A DNA stretch of 64,000 nucleotides from Rhizobium laguerreae (GCF_002008165.1 NZ_MRDM01000014.1:992001-1056000), one strand, 5' to 3'. Positions 27,653 to 36,261 are shown, numbered from the stretch's first letter. A program made the numbers and translations. The notes: a model not told the origin generated them from the sequence alone.

Positions 27653-27909
27653 GGCAGCGGCTTGAGAAGAAAATCTTCCGGCAAAGGATCGTCGAAGTCG
27701 TCGGCGATATACATCTCCGTGCGCGTGATACCCTTGGAACGAAGATAGGCTTCGCCGGCTTCCAGGTTCAAACCGCCGCGTTTTTGATGCGGCACGAGAT
27801 CGAACACCGGCCGGCCGTTGCGTGTCACGACAATGGTTTCACCTTCCTCGACCTCACGGGCGAGTTCGGTCAGGCGGTTCTTCGCATCACGGATCGAAAC
27901 GGTCTTCAT
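27649..27909 (-). CDS. Phd/YefM-family antitoxin
   Basis: The 86-residue protein starts KTVSIRDAKNRLTELAREVEEGE and contains VTRNGRPVFDLVP, the DNA-binding dimer of the Phd/YefM family. The acidic C-terminus (ADDFDDPLPEDFLL) is likely the part that wraps the PIN toxin. It is the first gene of the pair and probably autorepresses from the dyad 8 bp upstream. Confidence 0.9.
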   Translation of the reverse strand: MKTVSIRDAKNRLTELAREVEEGETIVVTRNGRPVFDLVPHQKRGGLNLEAGEAYLRSKGITRTEMYIADDFDDPLPEDFLLKPLP

Positions 27910-27917
27910 GAGGGTAA

Positions 27918-27939
27918 ATGTAGCTACATGCAGCTACAT
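27918..27939. promoter_or_regulatory. Operator of the toxin-antitoxin operon
   Basis: ATGTAGCT-ACATGC-AGCTACAT is a perfect 8-bp inverted repeat with a nested TGTAGCTACA palindrome. It sits 8-30 bp upstream of the antitoxin ATG, where an autorepressing antitoxin would bind. Confidence 0.7.
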
Positions 27940-27954
27940 CGTCAACGTCGCCGC

Positions 27955-27987
27955 AAACAAAAAGGCCCGCCGTCGCCAGCAGGCCTT
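27955..27987 (-). terminator. Terminator of aatA
   Basis: On the reverse strand AAGGCCTGC and GCGGGCCTT pair (9 bp, one G-T) around an 8-base loop and run into TTTTTG. It ends the aspartate aminotransferase transcript before the toxin-antitoxin promoter. Confidence 0.8.
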
Positions 27988-28010
27988 CGATTTGTGTTTT
28001 TGAGAACCGC

Positions 28011-29213
28011 TTACTTGCAGGCGCCGCAGAAGCGCTGGATGCGGCGGCAAGCTTCCTCGAGCAGCTCTTCCGAAGTCGCGTAGGAGATGCGGAAGTTCGG
28101 GCCGAGGCCGAAGGCCGAACCGTGAACGACGGCGACGCCTTCCGTTTCCAGAAGCTCGGAAACGAAATCCTCGTCCGTCTCGATCACCTTGCCCGACGGA
28201 GCCGTCTTGCCGATCAGGCCGGCGCAGGACGGATAGACATAGAAGGCGCCCTCCGGAACCGGGCAGACAATGCCCTTGGCCTGGTTCAGCATCGAAACGA
28301 CGAGATCGCGACGACCTTCGAAGATCTTCTTGTTCGCAGGGATGAAGTCCTGCGTGCCGTTCAGCGCTTCGACGGCCGCCCACTGGGCGATCGAGGTCGC
28401 ACCCGAGGTCTGCTGACCCTGGATCATGTCCATCGCCTTGATGAGCTGGATCGGACCGGCTGCATAGCCGATACGCCAGCCGGTCATCGCATAGGCCTTG
28501 GAGACGCCGTTCATCGTCAGCGTGCGGTCGTAGAGCTTCGGCTCGACTTCCACAGGCGTGACGAACTTGAAGTCGCCATAGGTCAGGTGCTCGTACATGT
28601 CGTCGGTCAGCACCCAGACCTGCGGATACTTCATCAGCACATCGGTCAGCGCCTTCAGCTCATCCTGCGTATAGGCCGCCCCTGTCGGATTAGACGGCGA
28701 GTTGAAGATGAACCACTTGGTCTTCGGCGTGATCGCCTTTTCGAGATCGGCCGCCTGGAGCTTGAAGTTATGCTCCTGGGTGGCCGAAACGAAAACTGGC
28801 GTGCCGCCGCACAGCGCCACCATCTCAGGATAGGAAACCCAGTAAGGCGCCGGGATGACGACTTCGTCGCCGGGGTTCAGCGTCGCCATGAAAGCGTTGA
28901 AAAGGATCTGCTTGCCGCCGGTGCCGACGATCGTCTGCTCCCAGGAATAGTCGAGGCCGTTCTCGCGCTTGAACTTGGCGGCGATCGCTTTGCGCAGTTC
29001 CGGGATACCGGAAACCGGCGTGTACTTCGTCTCGCCGCGGTTGATCGCGTCGATGGCGGCCGTCTTAATATTATCGGGCGTATCGAAATCCGGCTCACCC
29101 GCGCCAAGGCCGATGACGTCACGTCCTTTTGCTTTCAGCTCGCGCGCTTTCTGGGAGACGGCGATGGTGGCTGAAGGCTTCACACGGGAAAGAGCATCGG
29201 CAAGGAAAGCCAT
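28011..29213 (-). CDS. aatA: Aspartate aminotransferase, class I
   Basis: The 400-residue protein is a subgroup I-gamma aspartate aminotransferase as in other rhizobia. It has SRVKPSATIAVSQKA at the start, FNSPSNPTGAAY, and the PLP lysine in SKAYAMTGWRIGYAAG at about residue 238. It interconverts aspartate and 2-oxoglutarate with oxaloacetate and glutamate in the cytoplasm, linking C4-dicarboxylate catabolism to nitrogen. In Sinorhizobium an AatA is needed for symbiotic nitrogen fixation. It is transcribed alone, with a terminator downstream. Confidence 0.96.
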   Translation of the reverse strand: MAFLADALSRVKPSATIAVSQKARELKAKGRDVIGLGAGEPDFDTPDNIKTAAIDAINRGETKYTPVSGIPELRKAIAAKFKRENGLDYSWEQTIVGTGGKQILFNAFMATLNPGDEVVIPAPYWVSYPEMVALCGGTPVFVSATQEHNFKLQAADLEKAITPKTKWFIFNSPSNPTGAAYTQDELKALTDVLMKYPQVWVLTDDMYEHLTYGDFKFVTPVEVEPKLYDRTLTMNGVSKAYAMTGWRIGYAAGPIQLIKAMDMIQGQQTSGATSIAQWAAVEALNGTQDFIPANKKIFEGRRDLVVSMLNQAKGIVCPVPEGAFYVYPSCAGLIGKTAPSGKVIETDEDFVSELLETEGVAVVHGSAFGLGPNFRISYATSEELLEEACRRIQRFCGACK

Positions 29214-29597
29214 GATAACGGTCCTAATGGTTGAAACGGGCAGAAAGCCGGGACCGGAGTTCTGCGGTTAGCTCTATGTCCAATGTATGACGGCATTTCA
29301 AGCGGAAAGGCGTCATGGTGGCATGATTCTTATTGATCGGTTCGCCGCGCCACCAGCCCGGCATGCCATCCCCTTCGGAGAGGCTTGCGTCACGCGATCG
29401 AATCGCCATGCGAAGATCTTGAGTCAATCTCTGAAGTCACCCGGATTTATCCCCTAAAATCAGTAGCATCGTCGAATTCGGCCATTGCCACGAATAAGCC
29501 GCAACAAATGCCGCGCCACGCCGCAATTCCGTCGCGAGCGCGCCGAGATCGAAGCCGCATCATCCGGCATCCGAAATTGGTTATTGAGGGTATGCCA
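29214..29597. other. Gap between aatA and the sortase target gene
   Basis: This 384-bp region lies between divergent genes and must hold both promoters. An open frame runs back to 29385 in phase with the sortase target but has no signal-peptide or family features. I see no RNA gene or repeat here. Confidence 0.5.
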
Positions 29598-31985
29598 ATG
29601 TTTCTGGAAGATGAGTTTGCCATAGGGCGCATTCGTGCGCGCCGAATATCCGTTTCAGTCCTTGTTGCCGTCACCGCCTTTGCCGCCTGCATCGCCGCGA
29701 TACTGGGGCTTGCCTCTGCCGCCCGCGCTGCCGAGACGCCGCAGGCATCCGCCCAGCTCGCAGCGCTTGTCCGACCGAACGACGTCAATAGCGGCTCGCT
29801 GCTCTTTCCTTCGAAGGAGCCGGGCTTCTATGTCGAAGCGCCGCGGCTGAAAACCGATGTCGCCATCGATGTCTCCGGCCCGATCGCCGGGGTGAAGGTG
29901 ACGCAGCGCTTCCAAAATCCGAGCCAGGGTTGGGTCGAAGGCACCTATGTCTTTCCGCTGCCGGACAATTCCGCCGTCGACGCGCTGAAAATGCAGATCG
30001 GCGAACGCTTCATCGAAGGCCAGATCAAGCCGCGCCAGGAAGCCCGCGAGATCTACGAGCAGGCCAAGGCCGAGGGCAAGAAGACGGCGTTGCTCGAACA
30101 GCAGCGGCCGAACATCTTCACCAACCAGGTCGCCAATATCGGTCCCGGCGAAACCATCGTCGTCCAGATCGAATACCAGCAAATCATCCACCAGTCGGGC
30201 GACGAGTTCTCGCTGCGCTTCCCGATGGTCGTCGCTCCGCGCTACAATCCGACGCCGATCGTACAGACTGTCGAGTTCAACAACGGTGCCGGTTTCGCCA
30301 CGCCGCGCGACCCGGTGGAAAACCGCGACAAGATCGAAGCCCCTGTGCTCGATCCGCGTGAGAACGCCAGGATCAATCCGGTTTCGCTAACCGTCGACCT
30401 CAAGGCCGGTTTCCCGCTCGGCGACGTCAAATCGTCCTTCCACGCGGTCGATATCAGCCAGGATGGCGACCAGGCGAGGACAATTAGCCTGAAGGCGGAC
30501 GCCGTTCCTGCCGACAAGGATTTCGAGCTCACCTGGAAGGCCGCTCCCGGAAAGATGCCGAGTGCCGGCCTCTTCCGCGAAGTGATTGATGGTAAGACCT
30601 ATCTGCTCGCCTTCGTCACCCCGCCCACGACCCCGGATACGGCAACGCCGCCGGCAAAACGCGAGGTGGTCTTCGTCATCGACAATTCCGGCTCCATGTC
30701 CGGCCCGTCGATCGAGCAGGCGAGGCAGAGCCTGGCGCTTGCCATCTCCAAGCTGAACCCCGACGACCGCTTCAACGTCATCCGTTTCGACGATACGATG
30801 ACTGACTATTTCAAGGGTCTCGTTGCTGCGACGCCTGACAATCGCGAAAAGGCGATCGCCTATGTCAGAGGCCTCACCGCTGACGGCGGCACGGAAATGC
30901 TGCCTGCCTTGCAGGCTGCGCTGCGCAACCAGGGACCGGTCGCAACCGGCGCGCTGCGTCAGGTCGTCTTCCTGACGGATGGCGCGATCGGCAACGAACG
31001 GCAGCTCTTCCAGGAAATCACCACAAATCGCGGCGATGCCCGTGTCTTGACCGTCGGCATCGGCTCGGCGCCGAACACCTATTTCATGACCAAGGCTGCC
31101 GAGATCGGCCGCGGCACCTTCACGGCGATCGGCTCGACCGACCAGGTGGCAAGCCGCATGGGCGAGCTTTTCGCCAAGCTGCAGAACCCAGCCATGACCG
31201 ATATCGCCGCGACATTCGAAGGCATCGAAGCCGAAAATATCACGCCGAACCCGATGCCGGACCTCTACAGCGGCGAGCCCGTCGTGCTGACCGCGGAGCT
31301 GCCTGAGGCGAAGCCCGCCGGCAAGCTGCAGATCATCGGCAAGACAGGCGACCAGCCCTGGCGCGTCGAGATGGATATCGCCAATGCCGCCGACGGCAGC
31401 GGCATTTCCAAGCTCTGGGCACGCCGCAAGATCGACGATTTCGAGGCCCGTGCCTATGAGCGTCAGGATCCGGCCGCGCTCGACAAGGATATCGAGACCG
31501 TGGCGCTCGCCCACCATCTCGTCTCCCGCGTCACCAGCCTGGTTGCCGTCGATGTCACCCCGTCGCGCCCGGCCGATCAGCCACTCGGCTCGGCCAAGCT
31601 GCCGCTCAACCTGCCGGATGGTTGGGATTTCGATAAAGTCTTCGGGGAAAACGCTGCCCCTCTTGGCGGCGCAGAACGCCATGGCTCGGCTACGCCGGCA
31701 GAAAACGCCGGACCGGAGCAGGCTGCAGCCGAAACACAGGATCTCGCCGCATCCCCTGAGATCGCAAACATGATGGCCGCAGCCCCGACCGCCAAGGCGG
31801 CCACCATGATCGCGCAGAAGAGCTCGACCGTGAACCTGCCGCAGACGGCGACGCGTGCTGACGAGCAGATCATCCGCGGGCTGACCATGCTGCTCCTGGC
31901 GCTGACGGCGGCAAGCGGTTTGGCCGTCTGGCGGCGGCGCGTCAAGCGCATTATCGCGGTCGGAGCCAAGCGAAATGGTCTCTAG
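29598..31985 (+). CDS. Sortase target protein with VIT and von Willebrand A domains
   Basis: The 795-residue protein matches the proteobacterial sortase target family (TIGR03788 type). It has a signal anchor at about residues 15-38 ending ARAAE, a VIT domain (VTQRFQNPSQGWVEGTYVFPLP, written here as VTQRFQNPSQ and VEGTYVFPLP) and a vWA domain with the metal motif DNSGSMS at about residue 361. The C-terminus holds LPQTA at 747-751, a transmembrane segment, and a basic tail RRRVKR, the tripartite signal for a sortase. ATG 29598 has GAGGG 7 nt upstream. The sortase gene overlaps the end by 11 bp. It is likely anchored to the envelope with its vWA domain in the periplasm; its partner is unknown. 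Confidence 0.93.
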   Translation: MFLEDEFAIGRIRARRISVSVLVAVTAFAACIAAILGLASAARAAETPQASAQLAALVRPNDVNSGSLLFPSKEPGFYVEAPRLKTDVAIDVSGPIAGVKVTQRFQNPSQGWVEGTYVFPLPDNSAVDALKMQIGERFIEGQIKPRQEAREIYEQAKAEGKKTALLEQQRPNIFTNQVANIGPGETIVVQIEYQQIIHQSGDEFSLRFPMVVAPRYNPTPIVQTVEFNNGAGFATPRDPVENRDKIEAPVLDPRENARINPVSLTVDLKAGFPLGDVKSSFHAVDISQDGDQARTISLKADAVPADKDFELTWKAAPGKMPSAGLFREVIDGKTYLLAFVTPPTTPDTATPPAKREVVFVIDNSGSMSGPSIEQARQSLALAISKLNPDDRFNVIRFDDTMTDYFKGLVAATPDNREKAIAYVRGLTADGGTEMLPALQAALRNQGPVATGALRQVVFLTDGAIGNERQLFQEITTNRGDARVLTVGIGSAPNTYFMTKAAEIGRGTFTAIGSTDQVASRMGELFAKLQNPAMTDIAATFEGIEAENITPNPMPDLYSGEPVVLTAELPEAKPAGKLQIIGKTGDQPWRVEMDIANAADGSGISKLWARRKIDDFEARAYERQDPAALDKDIETVALAHHLVSRVTSLVAVDVTPSRPADQPLGSAKLPLNLPDGWDFDKVFGENAAPLGGAERHGSATPAENAGPEQAAAETQDLAASPEIANMMAAAPTAKAATMIAQKSSTVNLPQTATRADEQIIRGLTMLLLALTAASGLAVWRRRVKRIIAVGAKRNGL

Positions 31986-32748
31986 GCTCTCCGCAAGCCA
32001 GAACGAGGAAGCGGCCGAATTCGAGCCGCTTCCGACCTATCTGGAACTCGCCATGGCCGCGGCTACGGCCCACGACATGCCGAAGCCGCGCCAGCGGAAG
32101 GGTTTCTTCCTCTGGCGTCTTTCCTCGATCGAAAAGGCGATCGCCTTTGCCATTGCCGGCCTTGCCTTCTATGGCTTGGCGCTGATCGGCGACGGCTTCC
32201 TGCTCAAGGCGAAAGCGGAACTCTCCCAGATCCTGCTGAAACGCGCATTCGCCGCCGAATTGCGAGGCGAAGAGACAAAACCCTGGCCCTGGGCGGATTT
32301 CACCACGGAGGCCAAGGTGCGCGCCCCGCGCCTCGGCAAGGAGGCGATCGTGCTCTCCGGCGCCTCTGGCGAGGCTCTGGCCTTCGGTCCGGCCTGGCTC
32401 GCCAACACGCCGCAACCGGGCGAGGAAGGCACCTCCGTCATCGCCGCCCATCGAGACACGCATTTCCGCTGGCTGCAATATATAAGGCCCGGCGATACGA
32501 TCGAGGTCACTCGCCGCGACGGCAAACTATTGACCTTCAAGGCCGGCGAGGGCCGCATCGCCCCGTGGGATGCCAACGGCATCGATCCCTCCTCCGATGG
32601 CCACCGCCTGGTGCTGACCACCTGCTGGCCCTTCAATGCAACCGAACGCGGGCCGCTGCGCTACATCCTTGAGGCAGAACTGGTCGACGACCAGGCAACG
32701 GGCTCGGTTCAGCCGCCGAACACAAAGCCGTTATTGCAGACCGAATAA
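31975..32748 (+). CDS. Class GN sortase (Gram-negative dedicated sortase)
   Basis: The 257-residue protein is a sortase-family cysteine transpeptidase: one transmembrane segment at about 54-72, catalytic H159 in AAHRDTHF, C217 in LTTCWPF, and R225 or R229 as the third residue. This is the class GN type (TIGR03784) found beside a single vWA/VIT target. The N-terminus has about 50 cytoplasmic residues; ATG 32053 or 32077 are alternative starts. It overlaps the target gene, so both are made together. It should cleave LPQT-A and attach the target to an unknown nucleophile. Confidence 0.93.
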   Translation: MVSRLSASQNEEAAEFEPLPTYLELAMAAATAHDMPKPRQRKGFFLWRLSSIEKAIAFAIAGLAFYGLALIGDGFLLKAKAELSQILLKRAFAAELRGEETKPWPWADFTTEAKVRAPRLGKEAIVLSGASGEALAFGPAWLANTPQPGEEGTSVIAAHRDTHFRWLQYIRPGDTIEVTRRDGKLLTFKAGEGRIAPWDANGIDPSSDGHRLVLTTCWPFNATERGPLRYILEAELVDDQATGSVQPPNTKPLLQTE

Positions 32749-32807
32749 GGTTGAAGCTCTCCCCTGCCCGCTCCACGTTCAGCCTGGATAGACGACGGGG
32801 ATGCAAG

Positions 32808-33950
32808 ATGAAGAGAATGTCCGCCTTCCATTTCGCCGCAGCGCTGGTCCTGCTCGGCACCGTATCGGCGGATGCAGCCGATACCATCAACACGCAGGAT
32901 CTCGCCGTCCGTGTCGACAAGCTCGCCGACGGCCTCGAACATCCCTGGGCGGTCGAGGTGTTGCCCGATAGCGCCTATCTCGTCACCGAGCGGCCTGGCC
33001 GCATGCGCATCGTCCGCGACGGCAAAGTCTCCGAGCCGATCGGCGGCGTGCCCAAAGTCAGCGCCCGCGGCCAGGGCGGCCTGATGGACGTGGCGCTCGC
33101 TCCGGACTTTGCGACATCTCGCAAACTCTATTTCACCGCCGCCATCGCCAACAGCCAGGGCTCCGGCACCGAAGCCTTCAGCGCCACGCTTTCCACTGAC
33201 GAGAAGACACTCGATGCCGTGACGCCTATCTTCAGCATGCGGCGTTTCACGTCAGGCAATATCCAGTACGGCTCGCGCATCGCGATATCAGGTGACGGAA
33301 CGCTGTTCATCAGCGTCGGCGATCGCGGCAACCGCGACCGCTCGCAGAACTGGCAGGACGATGCTGGCTCGATCATCCACATCAATGCCGATGGCAGTAT
33401 CCCTGCCGGCAATCTCTTCAAGGACGGCGGCAAGGCGCTGCCGGAAATCTGGTCGAAAGGCCACCGCAACCCGCAGGGCATCACCTTCGACGCAAAGGAT
33501 GGCAAGCTCTATACCGTCGAACACGGCGCACGTGGCGGCGACGAGATCAACCAGCCCGAGGCCGGCAAGAATTACGGCTGGCCGATCATCAGTTATGGCC
33601 GCAATTATTCAGGCTCTGAGATCGGCGAAGGGACGGCCAAGAAAGGACTGGAACAGCCGCTGCATTATTGGGATCCGTCGATCGCGCCTGGCGCCCTCGT
33701 CGTCTATCGTGGCGCCATGTTCCCGGAATGGGACGGCAATTTCCTCGTCGCGGCGCTGAAGTTCCAGTTGCTCTCGCGCATGCAGCGTGACGAAACCGGC
33801 GCCTTCGTCGCCGAGGAGCGCCTGTTCAAAGGCGAATACGGCCGCATCCGCGACGTCGTCGTCGCCCCCGACGGCGCGCTGCTGATGGTGACGGACGAGA
33901 ACAACGGCGCGCTGCTCAGGATCTCGAGAGCCCAAGCCCGTAACGGCTGA
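32808..33950 (+). CDS. PQQ-dependent aldose sugar dehydrogenase, YliI type
   Basis: The 380-residue protein has an N-terminal signal peptide (about 23 residues, cleavage near ADAAD) and a six-bladed propeller of the glucose/sorbosone dehydrogenase family. HPWAVEVLPD, GDRGNR and EHGARGGDEIN are family motifs, the last supplying PQQ and calcium ligands. It oxidises aldoses in the periplasm and passes electrons to the respiratory chain if PQQ is available. ATG 32808 is chosen because it directly precedes the signal peptide. It begins 59 bp after the sortase and may be cotranscribed, though the function looks unrelated. Confidence 0.9.
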   Translation: MKRMSAFHFAAALVLLGTVSADAADTINTQDLAVRVDKLADGLEHPWAVEVLPDSAYLVTERPGRMRIVRDGKVSEPIGGVPKVSARGQGGLMDVALAPDFATSRKLYFTAAIANSQGSGTEAFSATLSTDEKTLDAVTPIFSMRRFTSGNIQYGSRIAISGDGTLFISVGDRGNRDRSQNWQDDAGSIIHINADGSIPAGNLFKDGGKALPEIWSKGHRNPQGITFDAKDGKLYTVEHGARGGDEINQPEAGKNYGWPIISYGRNYSGSEIGEGTAKKGLEQPLHYWDPSIAPGALVVYRGAMFPEWDGNFLVAALKFQLLSRMQRDETGAFVAEERLFKGEYGRIRDVVVAPDGALLMVTDENNGALLRISRAQARNG

Positions 33951-33954
33951 GACG

Positions 33955-34425
33955 TCACAACGCGCCGCGCAGTTCCTTGCGGATGACGAATTTCAACCCG
34001 CACCAGATCTCGCCGACGGCGCAGACCTTGACGTCGACCAGACCGGTTGGGAGCAGGACATCCCGCAGCACGTCCTCGGTGATATCGGTCGAAACCCGTG
34101 AACTCTTCTTCGGCCAGCAGATCCAGACCATACCGTCCGGTCTCAGGACACAAAAAAGCGCGGGCGCGATGGCCTCCAGCGCCGCACGTTCCGTCGTAAA
34201 CAGATGCACATAGTCGAATGCACGCTGAGGCGTCTCGGGAAGCGTGTGGACGACCTAAGCAAAACCGTCGAAACCATTGATGTCGCCGATCGATTCGGGA
34301 ATGCCGAGAAGAGCGGCTGCTTGCGCCTGTGCGAGGCCGAGTTTCCTGACGAGCGGCGTGCCGGAATAGCCTGCTGTCCCAGCTACCGCCGCATCGCCGG
34401 CCGGCTTCCGTTCCTCGCGTCGCAT
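33955..34425 (-). pseudogene. DUF3052 family protein interrupted by an in-frame amber codon
   Basis: The frame from ATG 34425 (GGAGG 7 nt upstream) to 33955 encodes the whole DUF3052 domain: AGYSGTPLVRKLG early and DGMVWICWPKKSSRV, TDITEDVLRDVLLPTGLVDVKVC later. A TAG at 34257-34255 interrupts it after GDINGFDGFA and before VVHTLPETPQ, with no frame change. A single C to T change in a CAG codon would explain it. Either the gene is dead, a short N-terminal piece and a reinitiated piece are made, or the base is a sequencing error. It lies convergent with the sugar dehydrogenase and divergent from the EamA transporter. Function of the family is unknown. Confidence 0.8.
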
Positions 34426-34523
34426 GTCTTCACCTCCGTCAACCGGCACGAAGTCTTCACCCTTGCCGAAAGCAAACGCAACTGCTAACCGCTCGGGCAC
34501 ATCTCCTTCCCATCGAGGATGAC

Positions 34524-35414
34524 ATGACGCGCGTTCAGGCGAACCTCCTCCTATTGCTTGCAGCTGCCATCTGGGGCGGCGGCTTCGTCGCACAGTCGAC
34601 GGCGATGAAGGCGATCGGCCCCTTCTGGTTCATCGGCCTGCGTTTTGCCGTCGCCACCCTGGCCGTGCTGCCTTTTGTCCTTTTTGAAGCGCGCAAGGCA
34701 ACGGAGAAGACCAGTGCACGCCATGCCAAGCTATTCATCCTGACCGGCCTTGCCCTTTTCGGCGGCGCAGCCACGCAGCAGGTCGGACTGCAGACGACGA
34801 CGGTGACGAATTCCAGCTTCATCACCGGCCTCTACGTTGTTTTCGTGCCGCTGATCGCCGTGTTCTTTCTGCGCCGTGCCCCGCATTGGATCATCTGGCC
34901 GGGCGCGCTGATGGCGGTCACCGGCATCTATCTCCTCTCCGGCGGCCATCTCTCGGCGCTGACACCTGGCGATCTGCTGACCGTCGTCTGTGCCGTCTTC
35001 TGGGCGATTCAGATCACCCTTGCCGGCACGACCGTTTCCGAGACCGGAAGACCGCTCGCACTCTCCGCCACGCAATTTGCCGTCACCGCAGTCTGTGCGC
35101 TGGCCGTTGCCGCAGCCGTCGAACCAGTCAGCCTTTCGGCAATACAGGCCGCGGCGCCGGAGATCCTTTATGTCGGCATCTTCTCCTCGGGCGTGGCTTT
35201 TGTGCTGCAGGTGATCGGCCAGCGCTACACGACGCCCTCGCAGGCCGCGATCTTTCTTTCTTCCGAAGCGCTCTTCGGCGCCTCGCTTGCAGCCCTGCTG
35301 CTCGGCGAAACGATGCCGGTAACAGGTTATGCAGGTTGCGCGCTAATGTTTATCGCTATGCTTGTGGTCGAACTCGTGCCGGGATTGACCCGCCGACGCC
35401 TGCCAGCTACGTGA
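34524..35414 (+). CDS. DMT-family transporter (two EamA domains)
   Basis: The 296-residue membrane protein has ten hydrophobic segments in two EamA repeats, the first starting LLLLAAAIWGGGFVAQS and the second carrying SSGVAFVLQVIGQRYTTPSQAA. DMT transporters export amino acids or metabolites; the substrate is not predictable here. It is divergent from the broken DUF3052 gene with 98 bp between them. Confidence 0.9.
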   Translation: MTRVQANLLLLLAAAIWGGGFVAQSTAMKAIGPFWFIGLRFAVATLAVLPFVLFEARKATEKTSARHAKLFILTGLALFGGAATQQVGLQTTTVTNSSFITGLYVVFVPLIAVFFLRRAPHWIIWPGALMAVTGIYLLSGGHLSALTPGDLLTVVCAVFWAIQITLAGTTVSETGRPLALSATQFAVTAVCALAVAAAVEPVSLSAIQAAAPEILYVGIFSSGVAFVLQVIGQRYTTPSQAAIFLSSEALFGASLAALLLGETMPVTGYAGCALMFIAMLVVELVPGLTRRRLPAT

Positions 35415-35428
35415 ACACGCGTCCAAAT

Positions 35429-35445
35429 ATGGGTGAGTCACCCAT
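35429..35445. promoter_or_regulatory. 17-bp odd palindrome downstream of the EamA gene
   Basis: ATGGGTGA-G-TCACCCAT is perfectly symmetric around one central base and is followed by an A-rich run, not T. It looks more like a protein-binding site than a terminator. The binding factor is unknown. Confidence 0.4.
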
Positions 35446-35542
35446 CGGAAAAAAAATTATCAGATGCGGGAGACGCGTTCACGTTGCATTTTTGGGAAAA
35501 TCTGCTCGGAACTTATATTGCAGACGATATAAAACGTTAATC

Positions 35543-35567
35543 ATTCCCTATCGGCGAAGGGAATTTT
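35543..35567 (+). terminator. Weak terminator-like hairpin in the gap before csp
   Basis: ATTCCCT (35543-35549) pairs with AGGGAAT (35558-35564), and T-rich sequence follows (TTTTGCGTTTTT). It could end the EamA transcript. The stem is only 7 bp and A+T-rich at its base. Confidence 0.4.
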
Positions 35568-35589
35568 GCGTTTTTGCGCAAATTGGAGA

Positions 35590-35899
35590 TCGAGAGGAGT
35601 GTGCCCCGAACGACACGTTAGAAAACTTTTGCTTGCCAAAATCCTTTAATCGCAGCACTCTCAGCGCGTTCGGGCATTTTGCGAGCATGGGAAGTCCTTA
35701 AGTATTTGCGCGCCGGGAACGCTAATATTCCGGTCAGCCGGTTCCAAAAATGGCGGGCGAAAGTCCTGCCTGGAACAGGCCGAGGTAGAGGGGACCTTTT
35801 TCTCAAATTTCAAGAATTGCCTGCCAACACCTCCTGCAAGGAGGCAATGCTATGATGCTGCCCGTGTGGATGGCGGGCAGAGAGAAAAGGACCTGAGGC
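35590..35899 (+). promoter_or_regulatory. Structured 5' leader of the cold-shock gene
   Basis: This is a gene-free stretch with several good hairpins on the csp strand. GTTCC-N6-GGCGGG pairs with CCTGCC-N-GGAAC (35741-35776). CCTCC-TGCAA-GGAGG is at 35830-35844. CTGCCCG-N9-CGGGCAG is at 35858-35880 and ends just before the AAAGGAC ribosome site. A longer pairing TGCCC/GGGCA may link about 35602 and 35675. Long folded leaders that change with temperature control csp translation in enterobacteria; a similar role here is inferred. No promoter could be fixed. Confidence 0.45.
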
Positions 35900-36115
35900 A
35901 TGGCAGAGACTGGCACTGTAAAATTCTTCAATACCGACAAAGGCTTCGGCTTCATCAAGCCGGACCGGGGCGGCGCCGATATCTTCGTTCACATTTCTGC
36001 CGTTCAGGCCTCCGGCCTGGCCGGTCTGACGGAAAACCAGAAGGTAAGCTTCGACACGGAGCCGGATCGCCGCGGCAAGGGGCCGAAGGCCGTCAATCTG
36101 CAGATTGCGGGCTGA
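35900..36115 (+). CDS. cspA: Cold-shock domain protein, CspA family
   Basis: The 71-residue protein is a single cold-shock domain: GTVKFFNTDKGFGFIKPD holds RNP1 and DIFVHISAV holds RNP2, the aromatic surface that binds single-stranded RNA. Such proteins act as RNA chaperones at low temperature or on entry to slow growth. Ribosome site AAAGGAC is 9 nt before ATG. A long structured leader precedes it and a terminator follows. Confidence 0.97.
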   Translation: MAETGTVKFFNTDKGFGFIKPDRGGADIFVHISAVQASGLAGLTENQKVSFDTEPDRRGKGPKAVNLQIAG

Positions 36116-36148
36116 ACCCTTAACAAGGCTGGAGAATTCGAGTTGAAG

Positions 36149-36170
36149 CCCGGCAGCAATGCCGGGTTTT
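36149..36170 (+). terminator. Terminator after cspA
   Basis: CCCGGCA-GCAA-TGCCGGG forms a 7-bp stem with a tetraloop, followed by TTTTG. Confidence 0.85.
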
Positions 36171-36261
36171 GTCGTTCAGCCTTCGTTCAGCTACAGGTCT
36201 GTACGACTGTGACCATCGAGAAAGGGACCGGCGTTCGGTTCCCGGGATTAGGATTATGCTT

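Noticed and set aside
29385..29597. A 71-residue extension of the sortase target
   Set aside because: It would precede the signal peptide, has no ribosome site, and ATG 29598 has a good one.
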